From Fen-1273 sp963748405 (GTDB lineage Bacteria > Bacteroidota > Ignavibacteria > UBA10030 > UBA6906): a stretch of DNA of 64,000 nucleotides. Position numbers and translations under genes: made by a program. Shown here in pieces: positions 8,225-16,828 of the stretch (positions are counted from its first letter, which is position 1; each line of letters opens with the position of its first letter). Below the pieces are notes generated by a model that was not told the origin of the DNA, did not search any database, and saw only the letters and a list, made by a program, of their open reading frames with translations. Location of the stretch: the NCBI GenBank assembly GCA_963748405.1, contig CAVVIT010000006.1, positions 186,001 through 250,000 of the forward strand, read 5' to 3'.

Positions 8225-9291
8225 TTCAAGTACTCCTGAACATCCTGTGATGATAAGAGCCGCACACGTTCGCTGACGGCCCGGGCCTCGGACCCGGGAG
8301 TCAGGAATTCCGGCTGAAAGCCGGCCCGGAGAGGGAGCGCGCGAAACGAACGTATGCGCGTCCCTGCCGCGTCGCGGACGATGTCGAACGAAACTGCGAA
8401 GCTGTACCGTGTCCAGAAACGATCGGGCTGCATGAAGACGAAATTCCCCAGGGAATGCACGGCAATTTTCCCGCCCGGTGCATCGATCCCGTACGGGATA
8501 TGCGGGTGATGACCGAGGACGATGTCGGCCCCTCCTGCGAGCGCCTCCCGGGCGAAATCGCGCGTCCTTGCCGACGCCCCGGGGGCGTATTCAATCCCCC
8601 CGTGATAACTGACGACGACGACATCGGTGGTGTCCCTGACGGCCCTGATTGCCGGGAGAAGTCCTCCCGTGTCCGCGGGTGCGACGAGCTCCTTCCAGCC
8701 CGTGCCGGATCCGTTCATGATGTCGGTGACGGCGAAAAACGCGAGCCGTATCCCCTTCACCCGGATGGTTGCCGGCCGGTACAGCGCCGTCCCCCGTTCC
8801 GTGGTCCCGGCGTGCGCGATCCCGGCGCTGTCGAGAAACCGTATGGTCTGGTCCCGTGCCTCCACGCCGAAATCGAGCGCGTGGTTGTTTGCCGTCGCCA
8901 CGACGCTTACCCCCGCCCGCTTCAGCGACCGCGCCGCGGCGGGCGGGGCCGTGAATATCATGTTGTTCCGCGGGCTCTCGGTTCTCCCCTTCTGGTCCGA
9001 GATGTTCGACTCGAGATTGGCGAACACGACGTCGTACGACCGGAGCGTGTCCTCCACCCGGGCGAACGGATAGAGCGTATCACCGCGGAGAATCACCTGA
9101 CCCACGCGGCGGCCGAGATTGACGTCCCCGAGCGCGAGGAGACGGATTTCGCTGAATCTTCCCGCCGTGTCCGCGGCGGCCCGGGGCGCCTGGGATTCCC
9201 GGTCGATCAGTATCGCCCAGCAGCACAGCACGAAGCCTGCCAGCCCTGCTCCCCGGAGCCAGCGGCCCCGGGCGGATGCGTCCGCGGTCAT
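8221..9291 (-). CDS. CapA-family metallophosphatase-like protein (PGA_cap)
   Basis: A 356-residue protein with an N-terminal membrane anchor or signal (RGAGLAGFVLCCWAIL) and the full CapA motif series: LALGDVNLGRR, FANLESNI, ANNHALDFG, VVVSYHGGIEY and LGHHPHIPYG. These Asp/Asn/His motifs are those of the calcineurin-like CapA/PgsA family, named from poly-gamma-glutamate capsule synthesis, though most family members are uncharacterised. The start at 9291 (TGATG overlap with the upstream gene's stop) is chosen over a TTG one codon earlier. No capsule ligase genes are adjacent, so poly-gamma-glutamate synthesis is not implied. Confidence 0.85.
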   Translation of the reverse strand: MTADASARGRWLRGAGLAGFVLCCWAILIDRESQAPRAAADTAGRFSEIRLLALGDVNLGRRVGQVILRGDTLYPFARVEDTLRSYDVVFANLESNISDQKGRTESPRNNMIFTAPPAAARSLKRAGVSVVATANNHALDFGVEARDQTIRFLDSAGIAHAGTTERGTALYRPATIRVKGIRLAFFAVTDIMNGSGTGWKELVAPADTGGLLPAIRAVRDTTDVVVVSYHGGIEYAPGASARTRDFAREALAGGADIVLGHHPHIPYGIDAPGGKIAVHSLGNFVFMQPDRFWTRYSFAVSFDIVRDAAGTRIRSFRALPLRAGFQPEFLTPGSEARAVSERVRLLSSQDVQEYLK

Positions 9292-9917
9292 CAACTCCGC
9301 ACGGTAAAGAGGAGGAAGATGGCCACCGCCAGCGCCCCGACGATCACGAGCGGCTCGATGATCCCCGAAAAGAAATCCTCGGGGGGAATCGTCCCCCGCG
9401 TCGACGGGATCGCCGCATGTTCAATCTGCTCGACGCGGGAGAGCGGAATCGTGTCGCTGAACTCGGCCGTCCGTTCTCCCGTCAGGACCACCGAGCCGCG
9501 GAGGCGGTCCGTCAGCCTGAGACGGGCGGTGAGGACGACGACCCTGTCGAGCACGCGCGGGCCGAATATCCCGTCCCTGCGGACATTGGCATAACGCACG
9601 GCCATGACGGCCGCCCCGAATTCCATCCCGTACCCGCCGGAATCGTTCGAAGAAATCGTGAAACCCCTCGTCCGGAATCCCCTCTCGACCGCGTCCTGGA
9701 GAAACCACGCGACGTCCGCCGGTGCGACCTTCACGGTGACCCGCGCGGAATCGGGTGACGTGATGAGCCGGGCCGCCGAATCGGCCAGGGACGCGGCGAG
9801 GGACTGGTACACGTGCATGTTCGTCGGGACAAATGACGCGGAATCCTGGGCAGCCGCCTCCGCGAGAAGCCCGGATCCCGCGACAATCATCAGCAGAGAA
9901 CGCCGCAGCCCTTTCAT
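9291..9917 (-). CDS. Exported protein of unknown function with C-terminal membrane helix
   Basis: I do not recognise a family. The 208-residue product has a clear signal peptide (MKGLRRSLLMIVAGSGLLAE, cleavage near AAAQDS) and a hydrophobic C-terminal helix (EPLVIVGALAVAIFLLF) followed by a short basic tail, so most of it probably lies in the periplasm anchored at its C terminus. The ATG at 9917 has AGGAT upstream; an earlier ATG at 9938 lacks a good ribosome site. It overlaps the CapA-like gene by one base, suggesting joint expression with envelope genes. Confidence 0.7.
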   Translation of the reverse strand: MKGLRRSLLMIVAGSGLLAEAAAQDSASFVPTNMHVYQSLAASLADSAARLITSPDSARVTVKVAPADVAWFLQDAVERGFRTRGFTISSNDSGGYGMEFGAAVMAVRYANVRRDGIFGPRVLDRVVVLTARLRLTDRLRGSVVLTGERTAEFSDTIPLSRVEQIEHAAIPSTRGTIPPEDFFSGIIEPLVIVGALAVAIFLLFTVRS

Positions 9918-9986
9918 CCGGATCCTGGAATCAATCATCAAACCTACGCAAAATACGCATGATTTTCAAGGCGGGAAGCGCCGGAA

Positions 9987-10355
9987 TCAGAACATCTCCA
10001 CGACGATGCGCCTGTACGGCCGTCCGCCGAAAAGATAGGTGACCCTGCGAATGTCCGCGATCGGGTACGCGAACGACCGCTTGTCTGTCCCGGTAGCCCT
10101 GTGAACGATGAGGACGTCGTTGCCCACTTCGTCGAGAACGACGACGAACCTCTGGGTCGAATCGGCGTCGATGAACTGGAGCGAATCCGACGACATGGTG
10201 ATGAGGAGGATCTCCTTGCCTGCGTACTGCGAAAGGAACGACCGGAATTCGGGCGGCCGTTTTTGTGCAAGGGCAGATGGGTGTGAAAGTCCGGCGGCGC
10301 AGAGCAGGAGAACGTATGCCGACCGCCGGAGCAGGGACCTCGCCTGAAGGAGCAT
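9987..10355 (-). CDS. Small exported protein of unknown function
   Basis: No family recognised. About 122 residues with a signal peptide (MLLQARSLLRRSAYVLLLCA, ending SALAQ) and a short mature domain of about 90 residues containing GKEILLITMSSDSLQFID and DIRRVTYLFGGRPYRR, which reads like small beta-barrel (PilZ/Sm-like) sequence. The frame is open upstream, overlapping the next gene, but the signal peptide fixes the likely start at 10355; no strong ribosome site is visible. It sits between a DUF3098-like gene and another unknown exported protein. Confidence 0.62.
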   Translation of the reverse strand: MLLQARSLLRRSAYVLLLCAAGLSHPSALAQKRPPEFRSFLSQYAGKEILLITMSSDSLQFIDADSTQRFVVVLDEVGNDVLIVHRATGTDKRSFAYPIADIRRVTYLFGGRPYRRIVVEMF

Positions 10356-10401
10356 TGCGTGCAGGAGTCTTGTGACCGTGAATGGGGCCCGGAGTGCCGC
10401 C

Positions 10402-10692
10402 TCAGGCCTGCTTCTGGGCGCCGGCAGTGACCGGCAGCGCCGGGTCCTTTGGCGCCGACTTCCGGTACATGATGCCGATCGGAATGATGACGCAATACCC
10501 CGCAACGAGAAGGAGAGGTGAAAGGACAAGGGGGAGGAACCCTTCGACGGATCCTTCGAGCATGGCGATGTATCCCGCCACGATCACGAGGATTCCCGCT
10601 CCCAGAATCATGTAGTTTTCCCGCCCCAGGGGGAGCGGCTCACTGATGAGAGATCGGTGCTTCTGTTCTTTTTTCCGTATCGGCTTTGCCAC
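10402..10692 (-). CDS. Small two-helix membrane protein, DUF3098-like
   Basis: A 96-residue protein with a basic N terminus (KPIRKKEQKHR), then a short region with LPLGRENY and two hydrophobic helices (MILGAGILVIVAGYIAML and FLPLVLSPLLLVAGYCVI). This layout matches the small DUF3098 family found mainly in Bacteroidetes, of unknown function. Start is GTG at 10692 preceded by GAGGAG. It is the first gene after the lolD terminator and probably opens the long minus-strand run toward ccm. Confidence 0.72.
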   Translation of the reverse strand: MAKPIRKKEQKHRSLISEPLPLGRENYMILGAGILVIVAGYIAMLEGSVEGFLPLVLSPLLLVAGYCVIIPIGIMYRKSAPKDPALPVTAGAQKQA

Positions 10693-10720
10693 GGTTTTGG
10701 CTCCTCATGTTCGGCGTGTA

Positions 10721-10755
10721 ATAAAAAGCCCAGCGTTGGGGGGAACGCCGGGCTT
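10721..10755 (-). terminator. Rho-independent terminator after lolD
   Basis: On the minus strand AGCCCGGCGTT and AACGCTGGGCT form an 11-pair stem (one G-U) around a CCCCCC loop, followed by TTTTATT. It lies about 95 bases past the lolD stop and closes the aspS-to-lolD operon. Confidence 0.8.
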
Positions 10756-10848
10756 GACCATGTACCATACAACAGTCAGGGGAGAAACTGTCGTAAAGGT
10801 CAACCCCCAAGTTAGACGAATTCCGGATATTGTCAAGTCTTTTTTCAT

Positions 10849-11547
10849 TTATTGTCCGCGGATGACCCCGTCGGCGATGTGGACGATCCTGTCAGCCTGT
10901 CGGGCAAGGGCCTCGTTGTGTGTTACCACGATGAATGTCTGCCCCCGGTTTCTGCTCAAATCCCATATCAAACGGTGCAAATTTCGTGCATTTTCGCTGT
11001 CCAGGTTCCCTGACGGCTCGTCTGCCAGTATGACTTTCGGGGAGTTGACGAGGGCCCTCGCCACGGCGACCCTTTGCTGCTCCCCCCCCGAAAGCCGGGG
11101 CGGTTTCTGGTCGATCCTCCCCTCCAGCCCCACCTCCCGGAGCAGGTCCATGCACAGGGCCCGGACCTCGGGGAGTTTCTTTCCCTGGATAAGGGCGGGC
11201 ATGGCGACGTTCTCCAGCGCCGTGAATTCGGGAAGAAGGTGGTGAAACTGGAATATGAACCCGATGCGCCTGTTCCGGAACCGGGCAAGCTCCTCGTCCC
11301 CCATGGCGAAGACGTCCGCTCCTTCATAGACCACGCTCCCTGACGTCGGTTTCTCGAGCGTCCCGATGATGTGCAGGAGCGTGCTCTTCCCTGCCCCCGA
11401 GGCGCCGACGACGGCGATGATCTCCCCTTTGCGCACGTCGAGGCTGATCCCGCGGAGGACGACGAGCTTCCCGTCTCTCCCTTCGCCCGAGGGAAACGTT
11501 TTCGTCACCTGCCGCACGTCGATGACCGATTGTCCTGTCTGTGGCAT
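10849..11547 (-). CDS. lolD: Lipoprotein-releasing ABC transporter ATP-binding protein LolD
   Basis: A 232-residue ATPase of the LolD/MacB type: Walker A GASGAGKST near residue 43, Q-loop IFQFHHLLPEFTALEN, signature LSGGEQQR near 145 and Walker B VILADEP near 165. With the two preceding LolC/E-type permeases it would extract mature lipoproteins from the inner membrane for transfer to the outer membrane. The open frame extends upstream, but homology begins at ATG 11547, five bases after the permease stop. Last gene before the terminator at 10721-10755. Confidence 0.92.
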   Translation of the reverse strand: MPQTGQSVIDVRQVTKTFPSGEGRDGKLVVLRGISLDVRKGEIIAVVGASGAGKSTLLHIIGTLEKPTSGSVVYEGADVFAMGDEELARFRNRRIGFIFQFHHLLPEFTALENVAMPALIQGKKLPEVRALCMDLLREVGLEGRIDQKPPRLSGGEQQRVAVARALVNSPKVILADEPSGNLDSENARNLHRLIWDLSRNRGQTFIVVTHNEALARQADRIVHIADGVIRGQ

Positions 11548-11552
11548 GAGGG

Positions 11553-12782
11553 CTACTCCCAGCGGATGGAATCGACCGGCAGGAGGCGGGCGGCCCTCCG
11601 CGCGGGGTGAAGTGAGGCGAGCGTGCTGAGCGTCATCGAGGCAAGGACCACGGCGACGAAGTCGGTCCACCGGAGCTCGACGGGGATCGCGGGGATGATG
11701 TACACGGTCGGGTCGAGCGGGAAGAGGCTGAACCGGATCTGCAGGAGGCAGACGACGACTCCGATGAGCACGCCTGCGGCCGTCCCCAGCAGCCCCACGA
11801 GTATCCCTTCGAACATGAATATCCGGATGATGCTCGAGCGCGTCGCGCCGAGCGCCTTCAGGATCCCGATGTCGCGGCGCTTTTCGATGATGCCCATCGT
11901 GAGCGAGCCCAGAACGTTGAACGTCGCTACTCCCACGATCAGGCAGAGGATGATGTAGGCCGTCCATCGCTCGATCTTCATCACCGAGTACAGGTCGCGG
12001 TGCAGGTCATACCATGTCGCGACGGTGTACCCTTCGCCGAGCCGGGCTTGGAGGGCGTGCTTGACGTTGTCCGCGTCTTCCAGGTCGTGCAGCCGGATTT
12101 CGATCCCGCTGTACCTGTCCCCGAACTGGAAGAGCTGCCGGGCCGACTCGAGCGAGATGAACGCGTAGTGCGCGTCGTAGTCCTTGTTGTTCGAATCGTA
12201 GATCCCGGTCACGGTGCATCTGCGCGTGAGCGGCTCGCCGAACTGCGTCATCATCGCGTCGACGCCCACGGGACTGACGATCGTCAGCTCGGAACCGACC
12301 ATCGTTCCCATCCTGTCGGCGAGCGCCATGCCGAGGACGATCCCGCCGGATTCGGGGGTGTCGCGGAGCCGGAATGCGCCGAGCACGGTCCTGTTCTTCA
12401 CGCCGGACACCATGTCGATCGTCGAGTCCACGACCCCCTTGACGAGGACCACCCTGTTCACGTGGGGGGTGATGAGGAGCGCCTTGCTGGCGATGTAGGG
12501 GGCGGCCGCCGAGATCCGGGCGTCCGCCCTGACGGATTCAAGGAGGCTGTCGCTCACCTGCATGCCGCGGCCGCGCGCCGCCTCGATCCTGATGTGCGGG
12601 TCGAACCCCACAAGGACGTTCGTCACGACGCTGTTAAACCCGTTGAACACGGCGAGGACGATCGTCAGCGCGGCGACCCCCACGGTGATGCCCGTGACCG
12701 ACACCATCATGATGATGTTGATGAACCTGAGCTGGCGTTTGGACCTCAGGTAGCGCTGCGCGATGAACCGTTCGTACCTCAT
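11553..12782 (-). CDS. LolC/LolE-family lipoprotein-releasing permease (second copy)
   Basis: A 409-residue permease beginning RYERFIAQRYLRSKRQLRF, with one helix near the N terminus, a large periplasmic domain (about residues 45-270) and three C-terminal helices of the FtsX type. This is the LolC/E architecture. It lies one base downstream of a paralogous permease and just before lolD, so the complex is probably a LolC/E heterodimer with LolD. Which copy equals LolC or LolE cannot be settled here. Confidence 0.88.
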   Translation of the reverse strand: MRYERFIAQRYLRSKRQLRFINIIMMVSVTGITVGVAALTIVLAVFNGFNSVVTNVLVGFDPHIRIEAARGRGMQVSDSLLESVRADARISAAAPYIASKALLITPHVNRVVLVKGVVDSTIDMVSGVKNRTVLGAFRLRDTPESGGIVLGMALADRMGTMVGSELTIVSPVGVDAMMTQFGEPLTRRCTVTGIYDSNNKDYDAHYAFISLESARQLFQFGDRYSGIEIRLHDLEDADNVKHALQARLGEGYTVATWYDLHRDLYSVMKIERWTAYIILCLIVGVATFNVLGSLTMGIIEKRRDIGILKALGATRSSIIRIFMFEGILVGLLGTAAGVLIGVVVCLLQIRFSLFPLDPTVYIIPAIPVELRWTDFVAVVLASMTLSTLASLHPARRAARLLPVDSIRWE

Positions 12783-12783
12783 A

Positions 12784-14001
12784 TCACGAGAACCGTATGG
12801 CGGTGACGGGGTGCAGCCGGGAGGCGAGCCTTGCCGGGAGCATCGAGCTCGCCAGGCACAGCAGCAGCGTGGCCCCCGAGACGAGGAGAAAATACTCCGG
12901 CCGGAGGAGGATCGGAACGGAGGTCATGAAATAGATGTCGCTCGGAAGCGAAAAGAACTTGAACTCCATCTGCGCGTAGCACAGGGCGAAGGCCAGCGTG
13001 TTCCCGAGCGCCGTGCCGGCGAGGCCGATCGTCATTCCCTGCCTGACGAATATGCGCGTGATCCCCCACGGCGAAGCCCCCATCGCCGCAAGGACGCCGA
13101 TCTCCCGCGTTTTGTCGAGCACCATCATCAGGAGCGTGCCGATGATGTTCACGGTGGCGACGATGATGATCAGTCCCAGGATGATGGGGACGGGGCGTTT
13201 CTGGAGGTCGATCCAGCTGAAGAGGTTCCGGTAGGTGTCGAACACCGTCCTGCCGTAATGCGGGTACCCGAGCAGGTCCTGGACCTCCTCCGCGACGGCC
13301 GACGCGCTGTCGACGTGCGCCAGAAGGAGGTCATAGCCGGTGACCGCGTCGCCCAGCTGGAAGAGGGACTGGGCGTCGGCGAGATCAGTGAACGCGTACA
13401 CGTCGTCGTATTCCGCCATCCCGCTCTCGTAGATCCCCGTCACCCGGAACTGCATCACGCGCGCCTGTCCCTGTTCCGTGATGCGGCTGATCCCGAACAC
13501 CGTGACCCTGTCCCCGATGTCGATGGCGAGTTTCGCGGCCAGCTTCTTCCCCACGACCAGCTTGGCGCTTCCCCCCTGTTCCTTGTCGAGGTCGTACTGT
13601 CCCGCGGTGAGATACCGGCGCGTCGTCGAGTTGTCGCGCAGCGGATCGATTCCCTTGAGGAGGATGCCGTCCACCCCCTCCCGTGACCGGATGAGTGCCT
13701 CCCGTGCCACGAAGGGGGCCACCGACCTGATCTCGGGGATCTTCTTCTCCATGAGCCACGTGTTCTCTTCGGGGTGGCTGAGGGGCTGGTTCTGGAAGCC
13801 GAGGACCTGGACGTGGCTCGTGAACCCCACCACCTTCTCGGTGATATCGCGCTCAAATCCCCCCAGGACGCTCAGCGCGATGATGAGCGTGGCCGTTCCC
13901 AGCATCACGCCCAGTGTCGCGATCGCGGTGATGAACGAGAAGAACCCGTCGTTGCGTCCCGAGCGGAGATACCGTCCCGCGATGAATGATACGTAGCTCA
14001 T
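12784..14001 (-). CDS. LolC/LolE-family lipoprotein-releasing permease (first copy)
   Basis: A 405-residue paralogue of the next gene, starting SYVSFIAGRYLRSGRNDGFF, with the same plan of one N-terminal helix, large periplasmic domain and FtsX-type C-terminal helices. The LolC/E N-terminal signature (FIAxRYLRS) is shared by both copies. It starts 7 bases after prfB and ends one base before its partner. Expected to sit in the inner membrane and pull lipoproteins out of the bilayer using LolD. Confidence 0.88.
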   Translation of the reverse strand: MSYVSFIAGRYLRSGRNDGFFSFITAIATLGVMLGTATLIIALSVLGGFERDITEKVVGFTSHVQVLGFQNQPLSHPEENTWLMEKKIPEIRSVAPFVAREALIRSREGVDGILLKGIDPLRDNSTTRRYLTAGQYDLDKEQGGSAKLVVGKKLAAKLAIDIGDRVTVFGISRITEQGQARVMQFRVTGIYESGMAEYDDVYAFTDLADAQSLFQLGDAVTGYDLLLAHVDSASAVAEEVQDLLGYPHYGRTVFDTYRNLFSWIDLQKRPVPIILGLIIIVATVNIIGTLLMMVLDKTREIGVLAAMGASPWGITRIFVRQGMTIGLAGTALGNTLAFALCYAQMEFKFFSLPSDIYFMTSVPILLRPEYFLLVSGATLLLCLASSMLPARLASRLHPVTAIRFS

Positions 14002-14008
14002 GAATGCG

Positions 14009-15116
14009 TCAGGCGCCCTTGCCGGAAAATTCCATAAGGTAGGCCTTGATGAAATCGTCGATGTCCCCGTCCATCACGGCCTGGACGTTGCTGGTCTCCG
14101 CATCGGTGCGGTGATCCTTCACCATGTTGTACGGATGGAACACGTACGAGCGGATCTGGCTCCCCCACTCGATCTTCTTTTTCGTGCTGTTGATCGCATC
14201 GAGGCGGGCCTCCTCTTCATCCTTGCGCCGCTGGTAGAGCTGGGATTTCAGCATCTTGAGTGCCCGTTCCTTGTTCTGGAACTGGGACCTCTCCTGCTGG
14301 CAGGCGACGATGATGCCGCTCGGTACGTGCGTGATGCGGACCGCCGTCTCCACCTTGTTGACGTTCTGTCCCCCTTTTCCCCCGGATCGGTACGTGTCGA
14401 CCTTCAGGTCCGCGGGGTTGATCTCGATCTCGACGTCGTCGTCGAGCTCCGGGTAGACGAACACCGAGGCGAACGATGTGTGACGGCGCGCGTTGGCGTC
14501 GAACGGGGAGATCCGGACCAGCCTGTGGACGCCGTTCTCCGCCTTCAGGTACCCGTAGGCGAACTGCCCCGTCACCTCGACGGCGGCGCTCTTGATCCCG
14601 GCCCCGTCCCCCTCCTGGCGGTCGACGAGGGAGGTCTTGAACCCCTTCCCTTCGCACCAGCGGATGTACATCCGGAGGAGCATTTCCCCCCAATCCTGCG
14701 CCTCGGTTCCCCCCGCCCCCGCGTGTATCGTCAGGATGGCGTTCCGGGAGTCGTCGTCGCCGCTCAGCATGTTGCGGAACTCGAGATCCCCGATCCCCTT
14801 TTCCACGGCGGCGAGTTCGGCGTCGATTTCACCCGCGAGCGATTCGTCGTTCGATTCCTCGGCGAGCTCGAGAAGCGATCCGCCGTCGACGAGCGTCCGC
14901 TGGAGCCGGTTCCACCCGTCGATCCACTCCCTCCGTGCGCTGATCACCTGCATCACTTTCTGGGCGGCGACGTTGTCGTTCCAGAATTCCGGCGCTTCGG
15001 TTTTCTTCTGGAGCTCGGCGACTTCCTTTTCCTTCCCGTCTATGTCAAAGATACCCCCGGAGTGAGTGGAGCCTGTCTTTGAGACCCTTGATGCGCAGTT
15101 TCTGGACGTCAAACAT
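14009..15116 (-). CDS. prfB: Peptide chain release factor 2, with programmed +1 frameshift
   Basis: RF2 ends translation at UGA and UAA. The protein carries the peptide-anticodon motif SPF (in RISPFDANARRH) and the GGQ peptidyl-tRNA hydrolysis motif (in SGGKGGQNVNK). The gene is in two frames. It starts ATG at 15116 (upstream AGGGGAAG), reads 23 codons ending Arg-Gly-Tyr-Leu, and meets an in-frame TGA at 15045-15047. Skipping one base (15047) after CTT continues into the long frame (LDIDGKEKEVAEL), giving about 368 residues, the normal RF2 length. The first frame overlaps the upstream AtuA-partner gene by 8 bases. Confidence 0.95.
15045..15060 (-). promoter_or_regulatory. prfB programmed frameshift site
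   Basis: The minus strand reads CCGGGGGTATCTTTGA followed by C: a Shine-Dalgarno-like GGGGG three bases before the slippery codon CTT and the in-frame TGA. This equals the E. coli prfB recoding site in layout. Low RF2 lets the ribosome shift +1 and make more RF2 (autoregulation known for prfB). Confidence 0.93.
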
Positions 15117-15456
15117 GTTCTTCCCCTCTCACGATAAGTTGTTCTTCAATGTCGATCTCCATCCGGAGCATCGCGCTCCCGAGCGTCTTCCCCTGCGCGT
15201 CGTTCTTCAGTGAACGGGTCCCTCCCCCTCCCAGCGCCTGGTGCAGGAGGAAGTTGAGCGCGCCCAGGTTCGGGAGCTCGAATCGTTCCACCGGTCCCAG
15301 CACGATCCCGGCGAAATGCGTCCTGACGCGCTCCACGGTTAGGTACCGTACGAGGACCGGGTAATACTCCGGGCGGCGGGCGATCACGCCGACGTTCGCG
15401 GTGTCCCCCTTGTCGCCCGAGCGGGCATGAGCGATGTCGATGAGCCGGATCTTCAC
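15109..15456 (-). CDS. AtuA-like ferredoxin-fold small subunit
   Basis: A 115-residue protein beginning KIRLIDIAHARSGDKGDTAN, the hallmark of the small domain that accompanies AtuA/DUF1446 proteins, either fused to them or as a separate chain. It follows the AtuA-like gene by 10 bases, so the two probably form one complex. Start is GTG at 15456 with AAGGA upstream. It overlaps the start of prfB by 8 bases. Biochemical role not established beyond association with terpene or acyl-CoA catabolism in some bacteria. Confidence 0.82.
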   Translation of the reverse strand: MKIRLIDIAHARSGDKGDTANVGVIARRPEYYPVLVRYLTVERVRTHFAGIVLGPVERFELPNLGALNFLLHQALGGGGTRSLKNDAQGKTLGSAMLRMEIDIEEQLIVRGEEHV

Positions 15457-15466
15457 GGGCGATCCT

Positions 15467-16828
15467 TCAGAGTGTTGTGACGTTCACGACGGGCGGCACG
15501 GCCTGCTTCGGGATGAGCGCGGGCCAGTAGGCGATGACCTCGCTCGGTTTCGGCCGTCCCCCCGCGAACCCCGTGACGGATGGGGGTCCCGTCAGTATGA
15601 GCGGGGCGATCTCCTTCCCGAACCGTTCGACCGCGGCGAAGTCCTTCCCCCGGACGCCGATCCTCATGACGACCTCGTTGATCTCATCGGGGGTGCGCGC
15701 GAGCGGCCCGTGGCAGGAATTGTACCCGAGGAACTCGGTCCGGATCTCCTCGAACCGGAGCCCGAGATCGTTCATGCGGGAGCGGAGTATGGCGTCGGCC
15801 GCCCGTCCTTTTTCGAGCGCGTCGGGCCACGCGTAGGTCAGCGTCCCGGCGGCGGTGTACCCGTCGAGATACGACATTGACACCTTGTACGAAGCCGTCG
15901 CCGGGCGGCCCCGGACGCCGGTCACCCTGACCCTGTCGGGTCCGTCGGCGTCGAGGCGTATCGTCGTGAAGTCGGCGATGCAATCCGGGGTGATGTACTC
16001 GCCCGGGTCCCCGATTTCGTACAGGAGCTGTTCCTTGACCGTCTGGAGCGAGACGAGCCCTCCCGTCCCCCGGTGTTTCGTGATGACCACGCTTCCGTCG
16101 GGGAACGCCTCGGCGATCGGGAACCCGATGTGCGCCAGGTCGGGGACCGCCCGCCAGTCCGCGGAGAAGTTCCCGCCGCTCGCCTGTCCGCCGCATTCGA
16201 GTATGTGACCGGCAACCGTTCCCGAGGCGAGCCGGTTCCAGTCCTCTTCCCCCCAACCGAATTCGTGAATCATCGGCCCGAGCGTCAGTCCCGTGTCCGT
16301 TGTCCTGCCGGTGATGACGATCCGGGCACCGCGGCCGAGAGCCTCCGCGATCGGGCGCGCGCCGAAGTAGACGTTTGCGCTCATCACGCGGTCGATGACG
16401 GCACCGAGATCCTCCCCGGTTTCCATGTTTGCGAGCGTCATGCCGCGGGATCGGAGTTCGCCGAGATTGCCGAGTATGTCGTCCCCGGTCACCACGCCGA
16501 TCGACAGTCCCCGTATGCCGAGCGCGCGCGCCGCGGCGAATATCGCGTCCCGGCACGCCAGGGGGTTGACGCCCCCCCCGTTCGTGATCACGCGGATGTC
16601 CTTCTGCATGATGACGGGGAGGATCTGCTCCATGAGCGGCACGAGGTCGCGCGCGTACCCGAGGGCGGGATTCTTCTGCCGCTGTTTCTGCAGGATGGAC
16701 ATCGTCACTTCGGCCAGGTAGTCCATCACGAGGTACTCCACGTCCCCGCGCGTGACCTGGTCGACGGGTGCGCCGAGGAGATCACCCCAGAAGCCCTGCC
16801 CGCTGGCGATCCGTATCCGTTCTTTCAT
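15467..16828 (-). CDS. AtuA-family protein (DUF1446), acyclic terpene utilisation-like
   Basis: A 453-residue cytoplasmic protein starting KERIRIASGQGFWGDLLGAP, with family blocks VITNGGGVNPLACRDA, VVTGDDIL, ARIVITGRTTDTGLTLGPM and GHILECGGQASGGNF. It belongs to the DUF1446/AtuA family, named from Pseudomonas acyclic terpene catabolism but widespread and mostly uncharacterised. ATG 16828 overlaps the aspS stop by one base (TGATG); the frame is open far upstream, antisense-like within aspS, and is not used. No other terpene genes are nearby, so a terpene role is not supported by context. Confidence 0.85.
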   Translation of the reverse strand: MKERIRIASGQGFWGDLLGAPVDQVTRGDVEYLVMDYLAEVTMSILQKQRQKNPALGYARDLVPLMEQILPVIMQKDIRVITNGGGVNPLACRDAIFAAARALGIRGLSIGVVTGDDILGNLGELRSRGMTLANMETGEDLGAVIDRVMSANVYFGARPIAEALGRGARIVITGRTTDTGLTLGPMIHEFGWGEEDWNRLASGTVAGHILECGGQASGGNFSADWRAVPDLAHIGFPIAEAFPDGSVVITKHRGTGGLVSLQTVKEQLLYEIGDPGEYITPDCIADFTTIRLDADGPDRVRVTGVRGRPATASYKVSMSYLDGYTAAGTLTYAWPDALEKGRAADAILRSRMNDLGLRFEEIRTEFLGYNSCHGPLARTPDEINEVVMRIGVRGKDFAAVERFGKEIAPLILTGPPSVTGFAGGRPKPSEVIAYWPALIPKQAVPPVVNVTTL

